From: a virus
Reading direction: 5' to 3' (one strand)
DNA length: 39,503 nucleotides
IMG/VR virus record: IMGVR_UViG_3300025141_000263
Coordinates: 1-39,503 of that record
Positions 1 to 8,194 of this stretch are shown here, one piece after another; the first letter of the stretch is position 1; each line of letters begins with the position of its first letter. The notes beneath the pieces were generated by a model. The model saw only the letters and a program-made list of their open reading frames with translations, was not told the DNA's origin and searched no databases. Both the position numbers and the translations under genes were made by a program.

Positions 1-98
1 ACTTCATTAGTTAATTGTTGTACAGTTCTAAATAACCAAGCTACTAAGGCAGCTAAACCGCCTTGTATTATCTGACTAGGGTTTATTTTCATTTCCAT
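1..98 (-). CDS. Small membrane protein, continues across the window edge
   Basis: The ATG at complement(96..98) opens a frame that runs off the left edge after 32 codons. If the window is circular, it continues into complement(39500..39503) and stops at TGA after 33 residues. The peptide has one hydrophobic stretch (GGLAALVAWLF) followed by a polar tail, so it is probably a one-span membrane protein. It lies directly downstream of another small membrane protein gene, with its ATG beside that gene's stop codon. Function is unknown; a lysis accessory role is only suggested by size and membrane character. Confidence 0.6.
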   Translation of the reverse strand, partial: MEMKINPSQIIQGGLAALVAWLFRTVQQLTNE

Positions 99-100
99 AA

Positions 101-286
101 TTACATTATAGTATTTAAGAATGCTGCTGTGCTACTTAACCCAACTAACCATCCAACTATTTCTCCTCTTGTAGGAGTTTTATTTATTTTTTCGTGTAAG
201 TAATCTATTCTTTTATGCAAATCTTGTACCTCTACTCTAATAAAGTGGAGCATTTCTTTGTTTGTGTAGCCATTATTGTTGCTCAT
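101..286 (-). CDS. Small coiled-coil protein with C-terminal membrane segment
   Basis: This 61-residue protein has a polar, helix-prone middle (about residues 12-38, heptad-like L/I spacing) and a hydrophobic C-terminus (about 44-61). The architecture fits a tail-anchored small membrane protein. Its ATG lies inside the end of the preceding 43-residue gene, so translation is probably coupled. Function is not recognised; the neighbourhood of short membrane proteins at the end of the late operon suggests lysis or envelope interaction. Confidence 0.65.
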   Translation of the reverse strand: MSNNNGYTNKEMLHFIRVEVQDLHKRIDYLHEKINKTPTRGEIVGWLVGLSSTAAFLNTIM

Positions 287-404
287 CTTCTTCTACCCAT
301 TCAAATTCGAAGTCTTCTATGATTCTATAATCAGCTAACTTCTTTAAGTAATTAAAGAATATACGAATATAATAACCTATTAAAAATCCTACTAAATAAT
401 CCAT
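273..404 (-). CDS. 43-residue membrane miniprotein
   Basis: ATG at complement(402..404), stop TAA at complement(273..275). The N-terminus (MDYLVGFLIGYYIRIFF) is strongly hydrophobic, and the C-terminus is acidic (EDFEFEWVEEDE). It begins 14 bases after the oxygenase gene ends and overlaps the next gene by 14 bases, the usual packing here. It is probably a single-span membrane protein with an acidic cytoplasmic tail. Function unknown. Confidence 0.6.
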   Translation of the reverse strand: MDYLVGFLIGYYIRIFFNYLKKLADYRIIEDFEFEWVEEDEQQ

Positions 405-418
405 GATGAGACATTATA

Positions 419-931
419 TCATACAAAATCCATGTTCAATAGCACTCTATTATTAGTATCTGTTTGAGTAAATCCTTGATGTGGTGTATTCCCATCAAAT
501 ATTAATAAACTATTTTCAATAGATGGTATAACTATTTCCTTATCATCAATAAACAAAACAGTTCCACCATTACAGGTAGTAAAATTGTACACAACAGTAG
601 TGTATTTATCTAACTCAGGAAAATCTGTATGTGTAGAATGATATATATTTTTACCTTGTTTAGTGTATAAGTTTGCTTTTATTCTTAGTAAATCAAATTT
701 ATTTGATAAAATTTTTGCTTTTAAAACAATAGGCGAAATATCGTTAAATAATTTAGAAGCTATACCTTCTCCATCTTCTCTGTAAATGTAATGAGTAAAA
801 ATAAAATTATTATCTTCTCCCCAATTTGAACTATCATTGTAAAACCAAGGCACAAAAGTACCATTAAATGTATTACTTAAATTTTCAAATACACCTTGCT
901 CTAATATATTTTCTATTAATTTATACTTCAT
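419..931 (-). CDS. 2OG-Fe(II) dioxygenase-like protein
   Basis: I start the gene at the internal ATG at complement(929..931), giving 170 residues; the upstream ATG adds a hydrophobic stretch that overlaps the previous gene more deeply. The C-terminal half shows the double-stranded beta-helix iron site: H101-x-D103, a distal H151 (NTPHQGF) and R162 as a likely 2-oxoglutarate ligand. The family uses Fe(II), 2-oxoglutarate and O2 to hydroxylate proteins, nucleotides or small molecules. Such genes are common next to tail genes in marine phages, where the substrate is usually unknown. It overlaps the stop of the upstream gene by 11 bases. Confidence 0.75.
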   Translation of the reverse strand: MKYKLIENILEQGVFENLSNTFNGTFVPWFYNDSSNWGEDNNFIFTHYIYREDGEGIASKLFNDISPIVLKAKILSNKFDLLRIKANLYTKQGKNIYHSTHTDFPELDKYTTVVYNFTTCNGGTVLFIDDKEIVIPSIENSLLIFDGNTPHQGFTQTDTNNRVLLNMDFV

Positions 932-1679
932 TTTCTTTAATAACTTTATAAGCAGAAAAACTTTGACTAACAGTAGCATTTAATAATGTGTCTTTTTCTT
1001 TTTGTTCTAAAAAATCTTCATCTACAGAATTAATATTTAATTTAGCTTTATCAAGGTTTTTATCGTATAAAGAAATTTGTATTAAAGGTTCTCCTGCTTT
1101 TACAAACAATGTTTCTCCATCTTCCCACTCTTCAAATGGTTTATAAAATTCAAATGGAAAATTAATTTCATTCCATATATCTGTTTCTACTTTTCCTGGA
1201 AGTATCTTTATGTCTTTTCTAAAATGATAAAAAGGGTCTGTAAAATAAATTCCATAACCTTTAGGTGTTGAAAAAAAATAAGGTGAGATTAGTTTTGCAA
1301 TACCATAATCAGGTAAATGATTAGTAGGCATACCAGTTAATTGACTTACACCTTGAAATTTTATAGTTGTTGAGACTTCTTCTTTATCAGCATAGGTTCT
1401 CCAAGACATTACCTTATCATCTTTATAAAAATATATATCTTGCCACGCAGGTATTATATATCCTTCAGATACTATGTCTTGAATCGCAGGACATTGTTTA
1501 GCTTGTTTCATATCAGACATATCTAAATTTGAAAATGCTGTAGAACCTCTTTTACTAATTTTTTGTTTCTTGTACCAATCAGGTAGAACTTGATTTGCAG
1601 GTTTTATTGGGTATAGTTCTAACAATGTTTCAGCATGTTTATCTTCAGGATATACACTAATCTCTAAGGTTGTGATAAT
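921..1679 (-). CDS. DUF6065-like protein, paralogue of the adjacent gene, likely ATT start
   Basis: No ATG or GTG opens this frame upstream of its conserved region. A TTG at complement(1623..1625) exists, but similarity to the neighbouring paralogue continues upstream of it. A strong AAGGAGG stands just before ATT at complement(1677..1679), so I use ATT, giving 252 residues. Shared landmarks with the paralogue are PDW near the N-terminus, a K..CP motif, EG(Y/F)IIPA and a C-terminal PL.QI/PLAQY segment. The family resembles proteins seen beside tail genes of marine phages, which I tentatively place in DUF6065. Biochemical function unknown. Confidence 0.7.
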   Translation of the reverse strand: MITTLEISVYPEDKHAETLLELYPIKPANQVLPDWYKKQKISKRGSTAFSNLDMSDMKQAKQCPAIQDIVSEGYIIPAWQDIYFYKDDKVMSWRTYADKEEVSTTIKFQGVSQLTGMPTNHLPDYGIAKLISPYFFSTPKGYGIYFTDPFYHFRKDIKILPGKVETDIWNEINFPFEFYKPFEEWEDGETLFVKAGEPLIQISLYDKNLDKAKLNINSVDEDFLEQKEKDTLLNATVSQSFSAYKVIKENEV

Positions 1680-2352
1680 ATCCTCCTTTGAATCTACTTG
1701 TAACAGCCCAAAGGTACTTACCTTCTTCTAGTTTATATTTTTTATTTTCCTTAACTATTTTAATATCAAATTTTTCTTTTCTAAATGGAACATACTGTGC
1801 TAATGGTGTTCCTTGTTTAATTAATATTTCATCTTTATCAGATGTATAGTGTATCTGTAAATTAACTTGATGTACTTTATTTGTATTGAACTGTCCATAA
1901 GCTATATGGAAATCAGTATTGTAATTCCAAAACATAGGAACTTGTCTTATCCAAACATTTTTAGGGGTGAATATTGTAAAAGGAAGCATTAGTTTAAAGA
2001 CTTGTCTTACATTACTGCTTTTAGGTAAGTAATTTACCATGAGGTCATTATGATGAATTTCACATTCAACTCTACTATTATTAGTTTGCCATGCCCAACC
2101 ACCATCCTCATTTACTTTTAACCATATATCACATGGTGCAGGTATTATAAAACCTTCTTTGAATGTGTCTGAAAAACTCGGACAAGATTTAGTTGTTGCT
2201 CTTTTTAATAAAGTTGTATTTTCTTCTACCTTAAAATTTGGTAATTTACTAAACCAATCAGGAATAAATTTTTCTGCAGGTTGAGGAAGTGCATAATCTA
2301 AATCAAGCATTTCTTCATGTTTAGCTACGAAGCGAACTTTGTTCTTTTTCAT
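1657..2352 (-). CDS. DUF6065-like protein
   Basis: A 231-residue protein with an ATG preceded by a good purine-rich site (GAAAGGTGGAGT). It is homologous to the downstream gene by inspection: both have PDW, a K.CP motif, EG(F/Y)IIPA and a similar C-terminal block. It overlaps that gene's proposed ATT start by 23 bases, and its last codons contain that gene's ribosome-binding site. Two divergent copies in tandem indicate an old duplication. The protein is tryptophan and aromatic rich and has no signal peptide. Function unknown; its location suggests a late or virion-associated product. Confidence 0.75.
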   Translation of the reverse strand: MKKNKVRFVAKHEEMLDLDYALPQPAEKFIPDWFSKLPNFKVEENTTLLKRATTKSCPSFSDTFKEGFIIPAPCDIWLKVNEDGGWAWQTNNSRVECEIHHNDLMVNYLPKSSNVRQVFKLMLPFTIFTPKNVWIRQVPMFWNYNTDFHIAYGQFNTNKVHQVNLQIHYTSDKDEILIKQGTPLAQYVPFRKEKFDIKIVKENKKYKLEEGKYLWAVTSRFKGGYYHNLRD

Positions 2353-2374
2353 ACTCCACCTTTCTTTTTAAACT

Positions 2375-2701
2375 TTATTCAGGGTCTACCCATTTCCAAG
2401 TTTCTTTATTAAATTCTCCATTAGGCATATCTTCAGGTCGTACTGGTTTAAAACCATCATCATCAGGCAGATATTCCCCTCCAGGTTCAGCAAGATTTTT
2501 TCTAAAAGGTGTGCCACCTAAGACATGTTCGCCATGATGTGTATTATAAGAAGTTCTTTTACACTCTACAGCACCATGTGCATCTTTATAGAACTCTTCC
2601 CAACTAGCAAACTCTTCAGGAAGTCTAGGGTCATTTTCATCATTACCAGTAACAACTTTTGTTACAATGTTATTTTCATTTAGTAAAGCGTAATGTGCCA
2701 T
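2375..2701 (-). CDS. Conserved marine-phage tail-region protein
   Basis: A 108-residue protein starting MAHYALLNENNIVTKV. It has a central CKRTSYNT..GEH.LGGTPFRKN block and a W-rich C-terminus. I recognise this pattern from small proteins next to tail-fibre genes in cyanophages and other marine phages. No enzymatic motif is visible. Its start codon touches the end of the glycine-rich fibre gene, so the two are probably co-translated. A fibre-associated or chaperone role is inference only. Confidence 0.75.
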   Translation of the reverse strand: MAHYALLNENNIVTKVVTGNDENDPRLPEEFASWEEFYKDAHGAVECKRTSYNTHHGEHVLGGTPFRKNLAEPGGEYLPDDDGFKPVRPEDMPNGEFNKETWKWVDPE

Positions 2702-3606
2702 TATCCGAAACTCACAGTTCCAGTACCTGCTGTAATCGATATATACTTCTCAGCACCATCAACTGTTTCTGAACTTGCAGTCAAACCTGCACTTACTGTG
2801 CATGTGTATGCTTTATCGTATCTTAATATTACAACACCACTTCCACCTGTTCCACCATTACCTCTGTTATTATTACCAGTTCCATTTCCACCTGCTCCAC
2901 CACCGCCACCATAGTTAGCAGTACCTGCTACTCCTGAACCACTTTGGTTACCATTTGTACCTCCACCACCTGTGGCTGACCTTATAGTATTAGAGTTTTG
3001 AATATTACCTGCACCACCACCTGCTCGTTCAACAGAAGAACCAGTAATAGATGATGATAAACCTGGTATTCCATTTCTATTGCTTGAATCTGTAGTGTTA
3101 GAAGCACCTCCGCCACCTGAACCTGCGTTTACTTGTCCAGGTTTGCCACCTTGTCCAGGATAATGTCTATCAGAATGATGAGAGTTTCCTCCACCTCCTG
3201 AAGAAGCACCAGTTCCACCTGACCCAAAACTGTTAGTAAAACCTACAACACCTCCACCACCACCTGGAACAGCAATAATAGAGTCAAAAATAGATACTCC
3301 TTGTCCACTAAAACCACCACCTGTACTTGTACTTCCTGCACCAATTTCTACTTTGTAATCTTCTCCGAGTGTTATTGTATGTGGGCTAGTTGCATCAGTA
3401 TCTGTACCTGATTTTTCTCCAGGCACACCGCATAAATATCCACCTGCACCTCCACCACCTGTGCCTTGTGAACCTGAGAAGCTATTACCACCTCTACCAC
3501 CACTTCCACCACCACCAATAACTAAAAATTTAACATCTATAGTCTTTACTTGGCTTTCAGCAATAGAGTTTTTAAAACTTGAATATTTAAGTGCTTTTAT
3601 ACTCAT
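2701..3606 (-). CDS. Glycine-rich tail fibre/receptor-binding protein
   Basis: 301 residues. Positions about 30-265 are dominated by Gly-rich runs (GGGGGS, GGGAGG, GTGGSG) alternating with Ser, Asn and Thr. The opening LVIGGGGSGGRGG and the closing GGSGVVILRY are typical of the glycine-rich domain at marine phage fibre tips, which can form polyglycine-II bundles. A compact beta-rich C-terminal domain (about 268-301) follows. It probably binds the host surface. Repetitive Gly codons make this a likely site of replication slippage and rapid change. Confidence 0.8.
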   Translation of the reverse strand: MSIKALKYSSFKNSIAESQVKTIDVKFLVIGGGGSGGRGGNSFSGSQGTGGGGAGGYLCGVPGEKSGTDTDATSPHTITLGEDYKVEIGAGSTSTGGGFSGQGVSIFDSIIAVPGGGGGVVGFTNSFGSGGTGASSGGGGNSHHSDRHYPGQGGKPGQVNAGSGGGGASNTTDSSNRNGIPGLSSSITGSSVERAGGGAGNIQNSNTIRSATGGGGTNGNQSGSGVAGTANYGGGGGAGGNGTGNNNRGNGGTGGSGVVILRYDKAYTCTVSAGLTASSETVDGAEKYISITAGTGTVSFG

Positions 3607-3614
3607 TTAAAACC

Positions 3615-3944
3615 TTATGTTATTTCTGTGCCATATGCTTGAAATGTAACATTTGCATCAGATGCACCGACCGAAATCTCTGCACCTGTTTGTAATGTAA
3701 CACCAAGGGTTAGCGTAATTGTATCATTAGCTGCTATCGAAGCATCATAAGCAATGTAGTCTGTAGTAGCTACAGTAGAGTTATCTGATTTTGTAGCAAT
3801 TCTAAATGTGTTAGTTGCTGCTTCTCTGTTAGCTACAACAATAGTTGAAACTATTGCCTCTGTACTTGAAGGCACAAGATAGAGTGCAACATCATTAGCT
3901 GAAGCATCTGCTATTTGTCCTAATATTTTATACGCGTTTGCCAT
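3615..3944 (-). CDS. Small beta-rich tail or decoration protein
   Basis: 109 residues, rich in Ala, Thr, Ser and Val, with alternating hydrophobic strands and no charged core, which fits a beta-sandwich virion protein. The ATG is preceded by AGGAGAATAAAAT, a good ribosome-binding site. It sits between fibre genes. A fibre-associated or capsid-decorating role is inferred from composition and position only. Confidence 0.65.
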   Translation of the reverse strand: MANAYKILGQIADASANDVALYLVPSSTEAIVSTIVVANREAATNTFRIATKSDNSTVATTDYIAYDASIAANDTITLTLGVTLQTGAEISVGASDANVTFQAYGTEIT

Positions 3945-3975
3945 ATTTTATTCTCCTATGTTATTGTATATTATA

Positions 3976-4179
3976 CTACGCTCCAACCAAAAGCAAGGTA
4001 TCTACATCAAGATATTGTAATGCGAGTCCACTATCAGACCATAACATTAACTGTCTATCTACTTCAATACCACCGCTACTTGAATCAGGGAGTAAATCTA
4101 TATCTTCATCTATTGGCTTATTACCAATAGTATCTATTAATAAACTTCCACCCTCTTTAAGCATTATTAACATACTCAT
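3976..4179 (-). CDS. Small hypothetical virion-region protein
   Basis: 67 residues, acidic, with a central DEDIDLLPDSSSGG and hydrophobic ends. The start codon lies one base from the end of the 218-residue fibre gene, so it belongs to the same operon. No family recognised. It may be a small fibre accessory protein. Confidence 0.55.
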   Translation of the reverse strand: MSMLIMLKEGGSLLIDTIGNKPIDEDIDLLPDSSSGGIEVDRQLMLWSDSGLALQYLDVDTLLLVGA

Positions 4180-4180
4180 G

Positions 4181-4837
4181 TTAACAACCTATTAATAAAA
4201 GTCCATGTATATCGGCAGGTGTTGCAATTTGACTTGTTTTAACTTTCTTGATTGCTCCTGCATCATTATCATAAAGTAATATTAAATCGTTTGAACCATC
4301 TACAGTTATACCTGTACCATCTGTTGCACCATTTATATTTACAGAAAAGGTTAAATCATAAGGGTCTGCATCTGAACCATCTGATACATCTGTCCAGTTT
4401 ATATCTATTGTTCCATTAGCAGCTTCTACAAACTTAACTTCTTTTCCAGGAACAATGGCTTGTTCTGTTCCATCACCATCTTCTAAAACGAAACCTGAAT
4501 CATTAACATCTACTCTGTCATGTAAATCTTCAAACATTTCTTTTACAACAGCCATACGAACTATAGTTCCATCTGCATGTGTAGGGTCTGATGTATGTCT
4601 AGTTTCTACATCTCTAGTAATTGCAGATAATGTAGTTCCTGATGATGAAGTTACTAATACTACTTCTCTTGTAGAAGCGTTATCAGGGTCAATTACTAAA
4701 TAATATGGAGCTGCAATATTAGATGTTCCATTAGAAGTTGGTGCTGCTGTTAATGTACCTGATGTTGCACCTGATGCTAATACACCATTTAATGTACTTT
4801 CATAAAAGTTTGCAAATTTAACTTCTTGTGCTGTCAT
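4181..4837 (-). CDS. Tail fibre protein
   Basis: 218 residues. The N-terminal 110 residues (FYESTLNG..ASGATSGTL..., then REVVLVTSSSGTTLSAITRDVETRHTS) match the general pattern of phage fibre attachment domains, where a sequence like 'ITR..E.T....H..G..V' recurs. The C-terminal half is a Thr/Asp-rich beta domain (ATDGTGITVDGSNDLILLYD). It follows the nozzle gene immediately. Probable role: attaches the distal glycine-rich fibre to the tail. Confidence 0.7.
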   Translation of the reverse strand: MTAQEVKFANFYESTLNGVLASGATSGTLTAAPTSNGTSNIAAPYYLVIDPDNASTREVVLVTSSSGTTLSAITRDVETRHTSDPTHADGTIVRMAVVKEMFEDLHDRVDVNDSGFVLEDGDGTEQAIVPGKEVKFVEAANGTIDINWTDVSDGSDADPYDLTFSVNINGATDGTGITVDGSNDLILLYDNDAGAIKKVKTSQIATPADIHGLLLIGC

Positions 4838-6781
4838 TTAAGCTCCAAATCTTATTAGTCCTAATGCGTTTATACCAAACACTTCTGTAGATGTCACATC
4901 TGTAACAACATTCTGCCTAGTACCACGCACAGTAATTATAGCATATTGTACTACACTTCCTACTTCTGTATTGGATTGTACAGGGTAACTTATTCTTTCT
5001 ACAACACCTCTAATTATTTCATTAGGGTCATAGATTTCTAAAGTTACAGCATCACCTTCTTTATCTCTTAAAGTATTATATAAAGCATCTCCTAACCCCT
5101 TAACCTTAATAGGTTTTCTTCCTGGTCTGTTTACTCTGTCTGATATGTTTATAGGAATTTGAGCTACTACTGTTTCAGGTCTAGGTAATGCTCTGAATTG
5201 AACTGATTTAACTTTAGGTGTATTAGATGTATTAGTAGTAGATAAAGTTACTTTACCAATAAGGTATCTTGCAACTTCTTCTATCTGTATTTCATTATCT
5301 CCTGTACCACCTGTTTGAGTTAAAGCTGTAACATAAGAACTATCTGAAGAATTATTAAGAGCCTCAAATTTTGTTGAATAAGAAACTGAAACTTCTGTAT
5401 TTGCAGGTAAAGATTCTGTAGATAATTCAGCACCAACCCATTGTTTAGATTCTGCTGTATAGAAATCTGCAGCAGGTAATACTAAATAACCTGATGATTC
5501 ATACACAGATGATTGGGTATATATTGAATTTGCACTTACAGTAAAAATAAACTTCTCGTTTACTTGGCATATTCCATAAACATTACCACCTGCATTTGCT
5601 TCATAATATCTAGCTATACCTGCGGTAGGTAAATAATATCTCCATAAATATGATGTACTAGCTGATTCTTTAATCCCACAGTAAACAGAATCTCTTGTTG
5701 TATATAAAGCGTAAGGTGCATTATCAATAGAATCTTCATCCCATTGTTTTATTAATTGATTGTTTGTTAATACATATAAGTCATCAGCTACAGTTAAATC
5801 TGCACGATATAATCTTCCAATAACTTTACTGCCTGTTTGAGCAGTTTTAGTTCCATAAAAAATTATACCCTGTGATTCAACTATACAAGTTGGAGATTCA
5901 CCTGTAATTTCTGTTTGACCTTTAGAAGTTAATGTACCACTTATATCTTTAAAAGAATATATTTTACCATCAGAAGCTGTTGCTAATACTACAGCACCTG
6001 CATCACATACATCTGTAAATGTTTCTCCTGTTCCTAATGTAATAATCGCAGAACCTACAGTTGTGTTTCCATCATAAGCATGTATTGCGTTACCTATAGT
6101 TACTAAGAACTGTCCTTTAACCGCCCATATCTTATCATAAATAGCAGCAGACATTTTTTGTGATGAAGAACCAGGAGTTGCATTAGCAGTAGGAAGTAAT
6201 TCTATTTCTCCTGCTGAACCATTGTTAGCAGTTATATAAAGGTCACTACCATGTGCTGCTAGTCCTTTTATCTCATAACCTGCTGTTAAGTTTGTAGCTT
6301 GTGTACTCCAATTATTACCACCATCTGTAGATATATATAAAGTTTCATCATTAGATACAAAAATATTTGTTCCTGCTACAGCTACATGGTTATCGTTATC
6401 AGTTGAATCTAATGCCTGGGTGTTTACTGTTGTATGTAATAAACTTAAAGAATAAGAAGTTCCTAAATCATTATCAAAAACATCTACTCCTTTACTATCC
6501 CAAAATCTTTTAGTATCTTTTGCATCACCATCAGCTCTATGTGCTGTATCTAAATTAGAACCACCGCTAAAATTATTTCTTGAAAACATACGACCAATAC
6601 CTGTAGTAAAATCTTCTGCATTTTGTTTTACATTTACTCCTTGTTCGGTAACATCAGTAGATTGAATAACCATATCTCTACCACCACCAACAGCAGTTCT
6701 TAATAATATATTGTCTAATCTTAAATCATACCCATATCTCTTTGGGTTACTTATGTTTATTGTTGTTGCTACTCTAGGCAT
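4838..6781 (-). CDS. Tail nozzle-like protein with beta-propeller region
   Basis: 647 residues. Residues about 110-420 hold repeated beta-blade patterns, including an LYISTDGGNNWS segment that matches a BNR/Asp-box (S-x-D-x-G-x-x-W). Blades such as VAVAGTNIFVS and DLYITANN follow. Podoviral nozzle proteins (T7 gp12 type) contain a propeller, and this gene follows a probable adaptor gene. The C-terminal third (about 440-647) is another beta-rich domain. The start overlaps the preceding stop. No tape-measure or major tail protein is present, which supports a short tail. Confidence 0.7.
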   Translation of the reverse strand: MPRVATTINISNPKRYGYDLRLDNILLRTAVGGGRDMVIQSTDVTEQGVNVKQNAEDFTTGIGRMFSRNNFSGGSNLDTAHRADGDAKDTKRFWDSKGVDVFDNDLGTSYSLSLLHTTVNTQALDSTDNDNHVAVAGTNIFVSNDETLYISTDGGNNWSTQATNLTAGYEIKGLAAHGSDLYITANNGSAGEIELLPTANATPGSSSQKMSAAIYDKIWAVKGQFLVTIGNAIHAYDGNTTVGSAIITLGTGETFTDVCDAGAVVLATASDGKIYSFKDISGTLTSKGQTEITGESPTCIVESQGIIFYGTKTAQTGSKVIGRLYRADLTVADDLYVLTNNQLIKQWDEDSIDNAPYALYTTRDSVYCGIKESASTSYLWRYYLPTAGIARYYEANAGGNVYGICQVNEKFIFTVSANSIYTQSSVYESSGYLVLPAADFYTAESKQWVGAELSTESLPANTEVSVSYSTKFEALNNSSDSSYVTALTQTGGTGDNEIQIEEVARYLIGKVTLSTTNTSNTPKVKSVQFRALPRPETVVAQIPINISDRVNRPGRKPIKVKGLGDALYNTLRDKEGDAVTLEIYDPNEIIRGVVERISYPVQSNTEVGSVVQYAIITVRGTRQNVVTDVTSTEVFGINALGLIRFGA

Positions 6782-7788
6782 TATGCCTGTATTCCGAACA
6801 CCATTCCATCAACTGATACTGCTTCAGGATATTTGGCTCTTAAATATTTTCTTGCTTGGTTCATAAGAAGTTGTTGATATTGCAATAAAGAGTTCCTGAT
6901 ACTATTAGAACTACCTACTGGATAAGTAGATACTGCTAATTGTTCGGATATATAATCTGCAGTTGCTGTAGGTATATCTCTACCTGACATCATTTGTGCT
7001 GTTACACCTGCCATAATAATTGGCACATACTCATCTTCTAAACCAACAGTTGCTAATGTATCAGACTCTGCTGTAGGTTCTATAAATTTCTTTTTAAAAG
7101 TTACATGTGCTGTATGACCTGATGCTATACCTGCAAACTGTATTGCGTGTACAGTGGAAGGACCAGTGGAATATGTAATAGTTCTTGATACTCCATCACT
7201 ATCTGTGTATGTAAATGGATTAGGTAGTTCAACAAGTGAACATGTTACAGGTGAAAAGTTGACACCAGTGGTATCTGAACCTGCACTGAAATCTGTGTAT
7301 TGTGATACTGCACTAAGTATTGAAACTAAATAATTATTTGTTCCAGGACTAGAGTAACTTCCTATAAGTGTATATCCTGTTCCTGTTGTAATTGATTGTG
7401 TTTCTACAGCAAATAAAGTTGGAAATAAATTTTTAATTTGGTCACACACTGCATCAAATACATTCTTTCTAGGAAAAGGTGGAGATATTTTAATTAAATC
7501 TCCTGCAGTATGTGCTGCTGCAGCAGTTCCTTTAACACCTCTTTTAACAGTTATTGTATTTGTAACAGCATTTAAATCTGTACAAATCATTAACTCTTGA
7601 TTTATTTCTATTACTGTACCTTTATCTAAAGCATCTTCTTCTTCAATAGATAACATATCACCATCAAAAACAACACTTGTTACTGAATCATTTACACCTG
7701 TGCTTAGAGTTGAATAACTTACTAAGTCATCCATAGGTTCGAGGTACTCTCTATAAACTCTATCTACTAGGTCACCAATATTACTCAT
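6781..7788 (-). CDS. Head-tail adaptor / tail tubular A-like protein
   Basis: 335 residues. It begins with a helical segment (DLVDRVYREYLEP), has a middle domain with ITVKRGVKGT.AAAH, a pattern seen in adaptor and tail proteins, and ends in a helical region (SIRNSLLQYQQLLMNQARKYL). Its place between the capsid genes and the propeller-containing nozzle is that of the podoviral adaptor (T7 gp11 role). No catalytic motif. The assignment rests on gene order and architecture. Confidence 0.6.
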   Translation of the reverse strand: MSNIGDLVDRVYREYLEPMDDLVSYSTLSTGVNDSVTSVVFDGDMLSIEEEDALDKGTVIEINQELMICTDLNAVTNTITVKRGVKGTAAAAHTAGDLIKISPPFPRKNVFDAVCDQIKNLFPTLFAVETQSITTGTGYTLIGSYSSPGTNNYLVSILSAVSQYTDFSAGSDTTGVNFSPVTCSLVELPNPFTYTDSDGVSRTITYSTGPSTVHAIQFAGIASGHTAHVTFKKKFIEPTAESDTLATVGLEDEYVPIIMAGVTAQMMSGRDIPTATADYISEQLAVSTYPVGSSNSIRNSLLQYQQLLMNQARKYLRAKYPEAVSVDGMVFGIQA

Positions 7789-7796
7789 TGGTTAGC

Positions 7797-8129
7797 CTAA
7801 CTATGTCTAAAGTATAATACTATGCTTCTGTCTGCTGCTTCTGAACCATCAGAGTTAATTCTTATATAACCATTACTTGCAAAAGCCCAACCTGAAGGGT
7901 CTACTCTTAACATATTTCCTGCTGAAACTGTGTAGCTAACTTCTGTGCCATCTGTTTCAAAAACATCAACCCAACCTGTACTACCATTCATAGAAAAATC
8001 AAATGTGATATTAGAACCTGTCATTGCTGCAGGAAACTCAATACCGCAAAGTAACATACCATCTGTTTTTACAGCGAGGCTATCATTGTTATCTTCTGAT
8101 ACATCTATTAAACATGTTTTACTAATCAT
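7797..8129 (-). CDS. Small beta-sandwich head protein
   Basis: 110 residues with a pattern of short beta strands (TFDFSMNGSTGWVDVF, VSYTVSAGNMLRVDPSGW). Proteins of this type follow the major capsid gene in many phages and act as decoration or neck proteins. It is separated from the capsid gene by a terminator-like hairpin, so its expression may depend on read-through. Function inferred from position only. Confidence 0.6.
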   Translation of the reverse strand: MISKTCLIDVSEDNNDSLAVKTDGMLLCGIEFPAAMTGSNITFDFSMNGSTGWVDVFETDGTEVSYTVSAGNMLRVDPSGWAFASNGYIRINSDGSEAADRSIVLYFRHS

Positions 8130-8150
8130 ATCTTCCTTACTATAGCAGAA

Positions 8151-8177
8151 GAAAAGGGTGGAGGTGGAATTCCACCC
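8151..8177 (-). terminator. Intrinsic terminator after the major capsid gene
   Basis: On the minus strand GGGTGGA and TCCACCC pair perfectly (7 bp, 8-nt loop) and are followed by TTTTCTTC. The hairpin is at 8156..8177 and the U-rich tail runs to about 8150. It lies 18 bases past the capsid stop codon, the usual place for a partial terminator that raises capsid mRNA relative to the tail genes. Confidence 0.75.
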
Positions 8178-8194
8178 TAATCTTCAATTTTAAT

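Noticed and set aside
2693-2914. Plus-strand Pro-rich frame opposite the glycine-rich fibre gene
   Set aside because: It is the antisense shadow of Gly codons.
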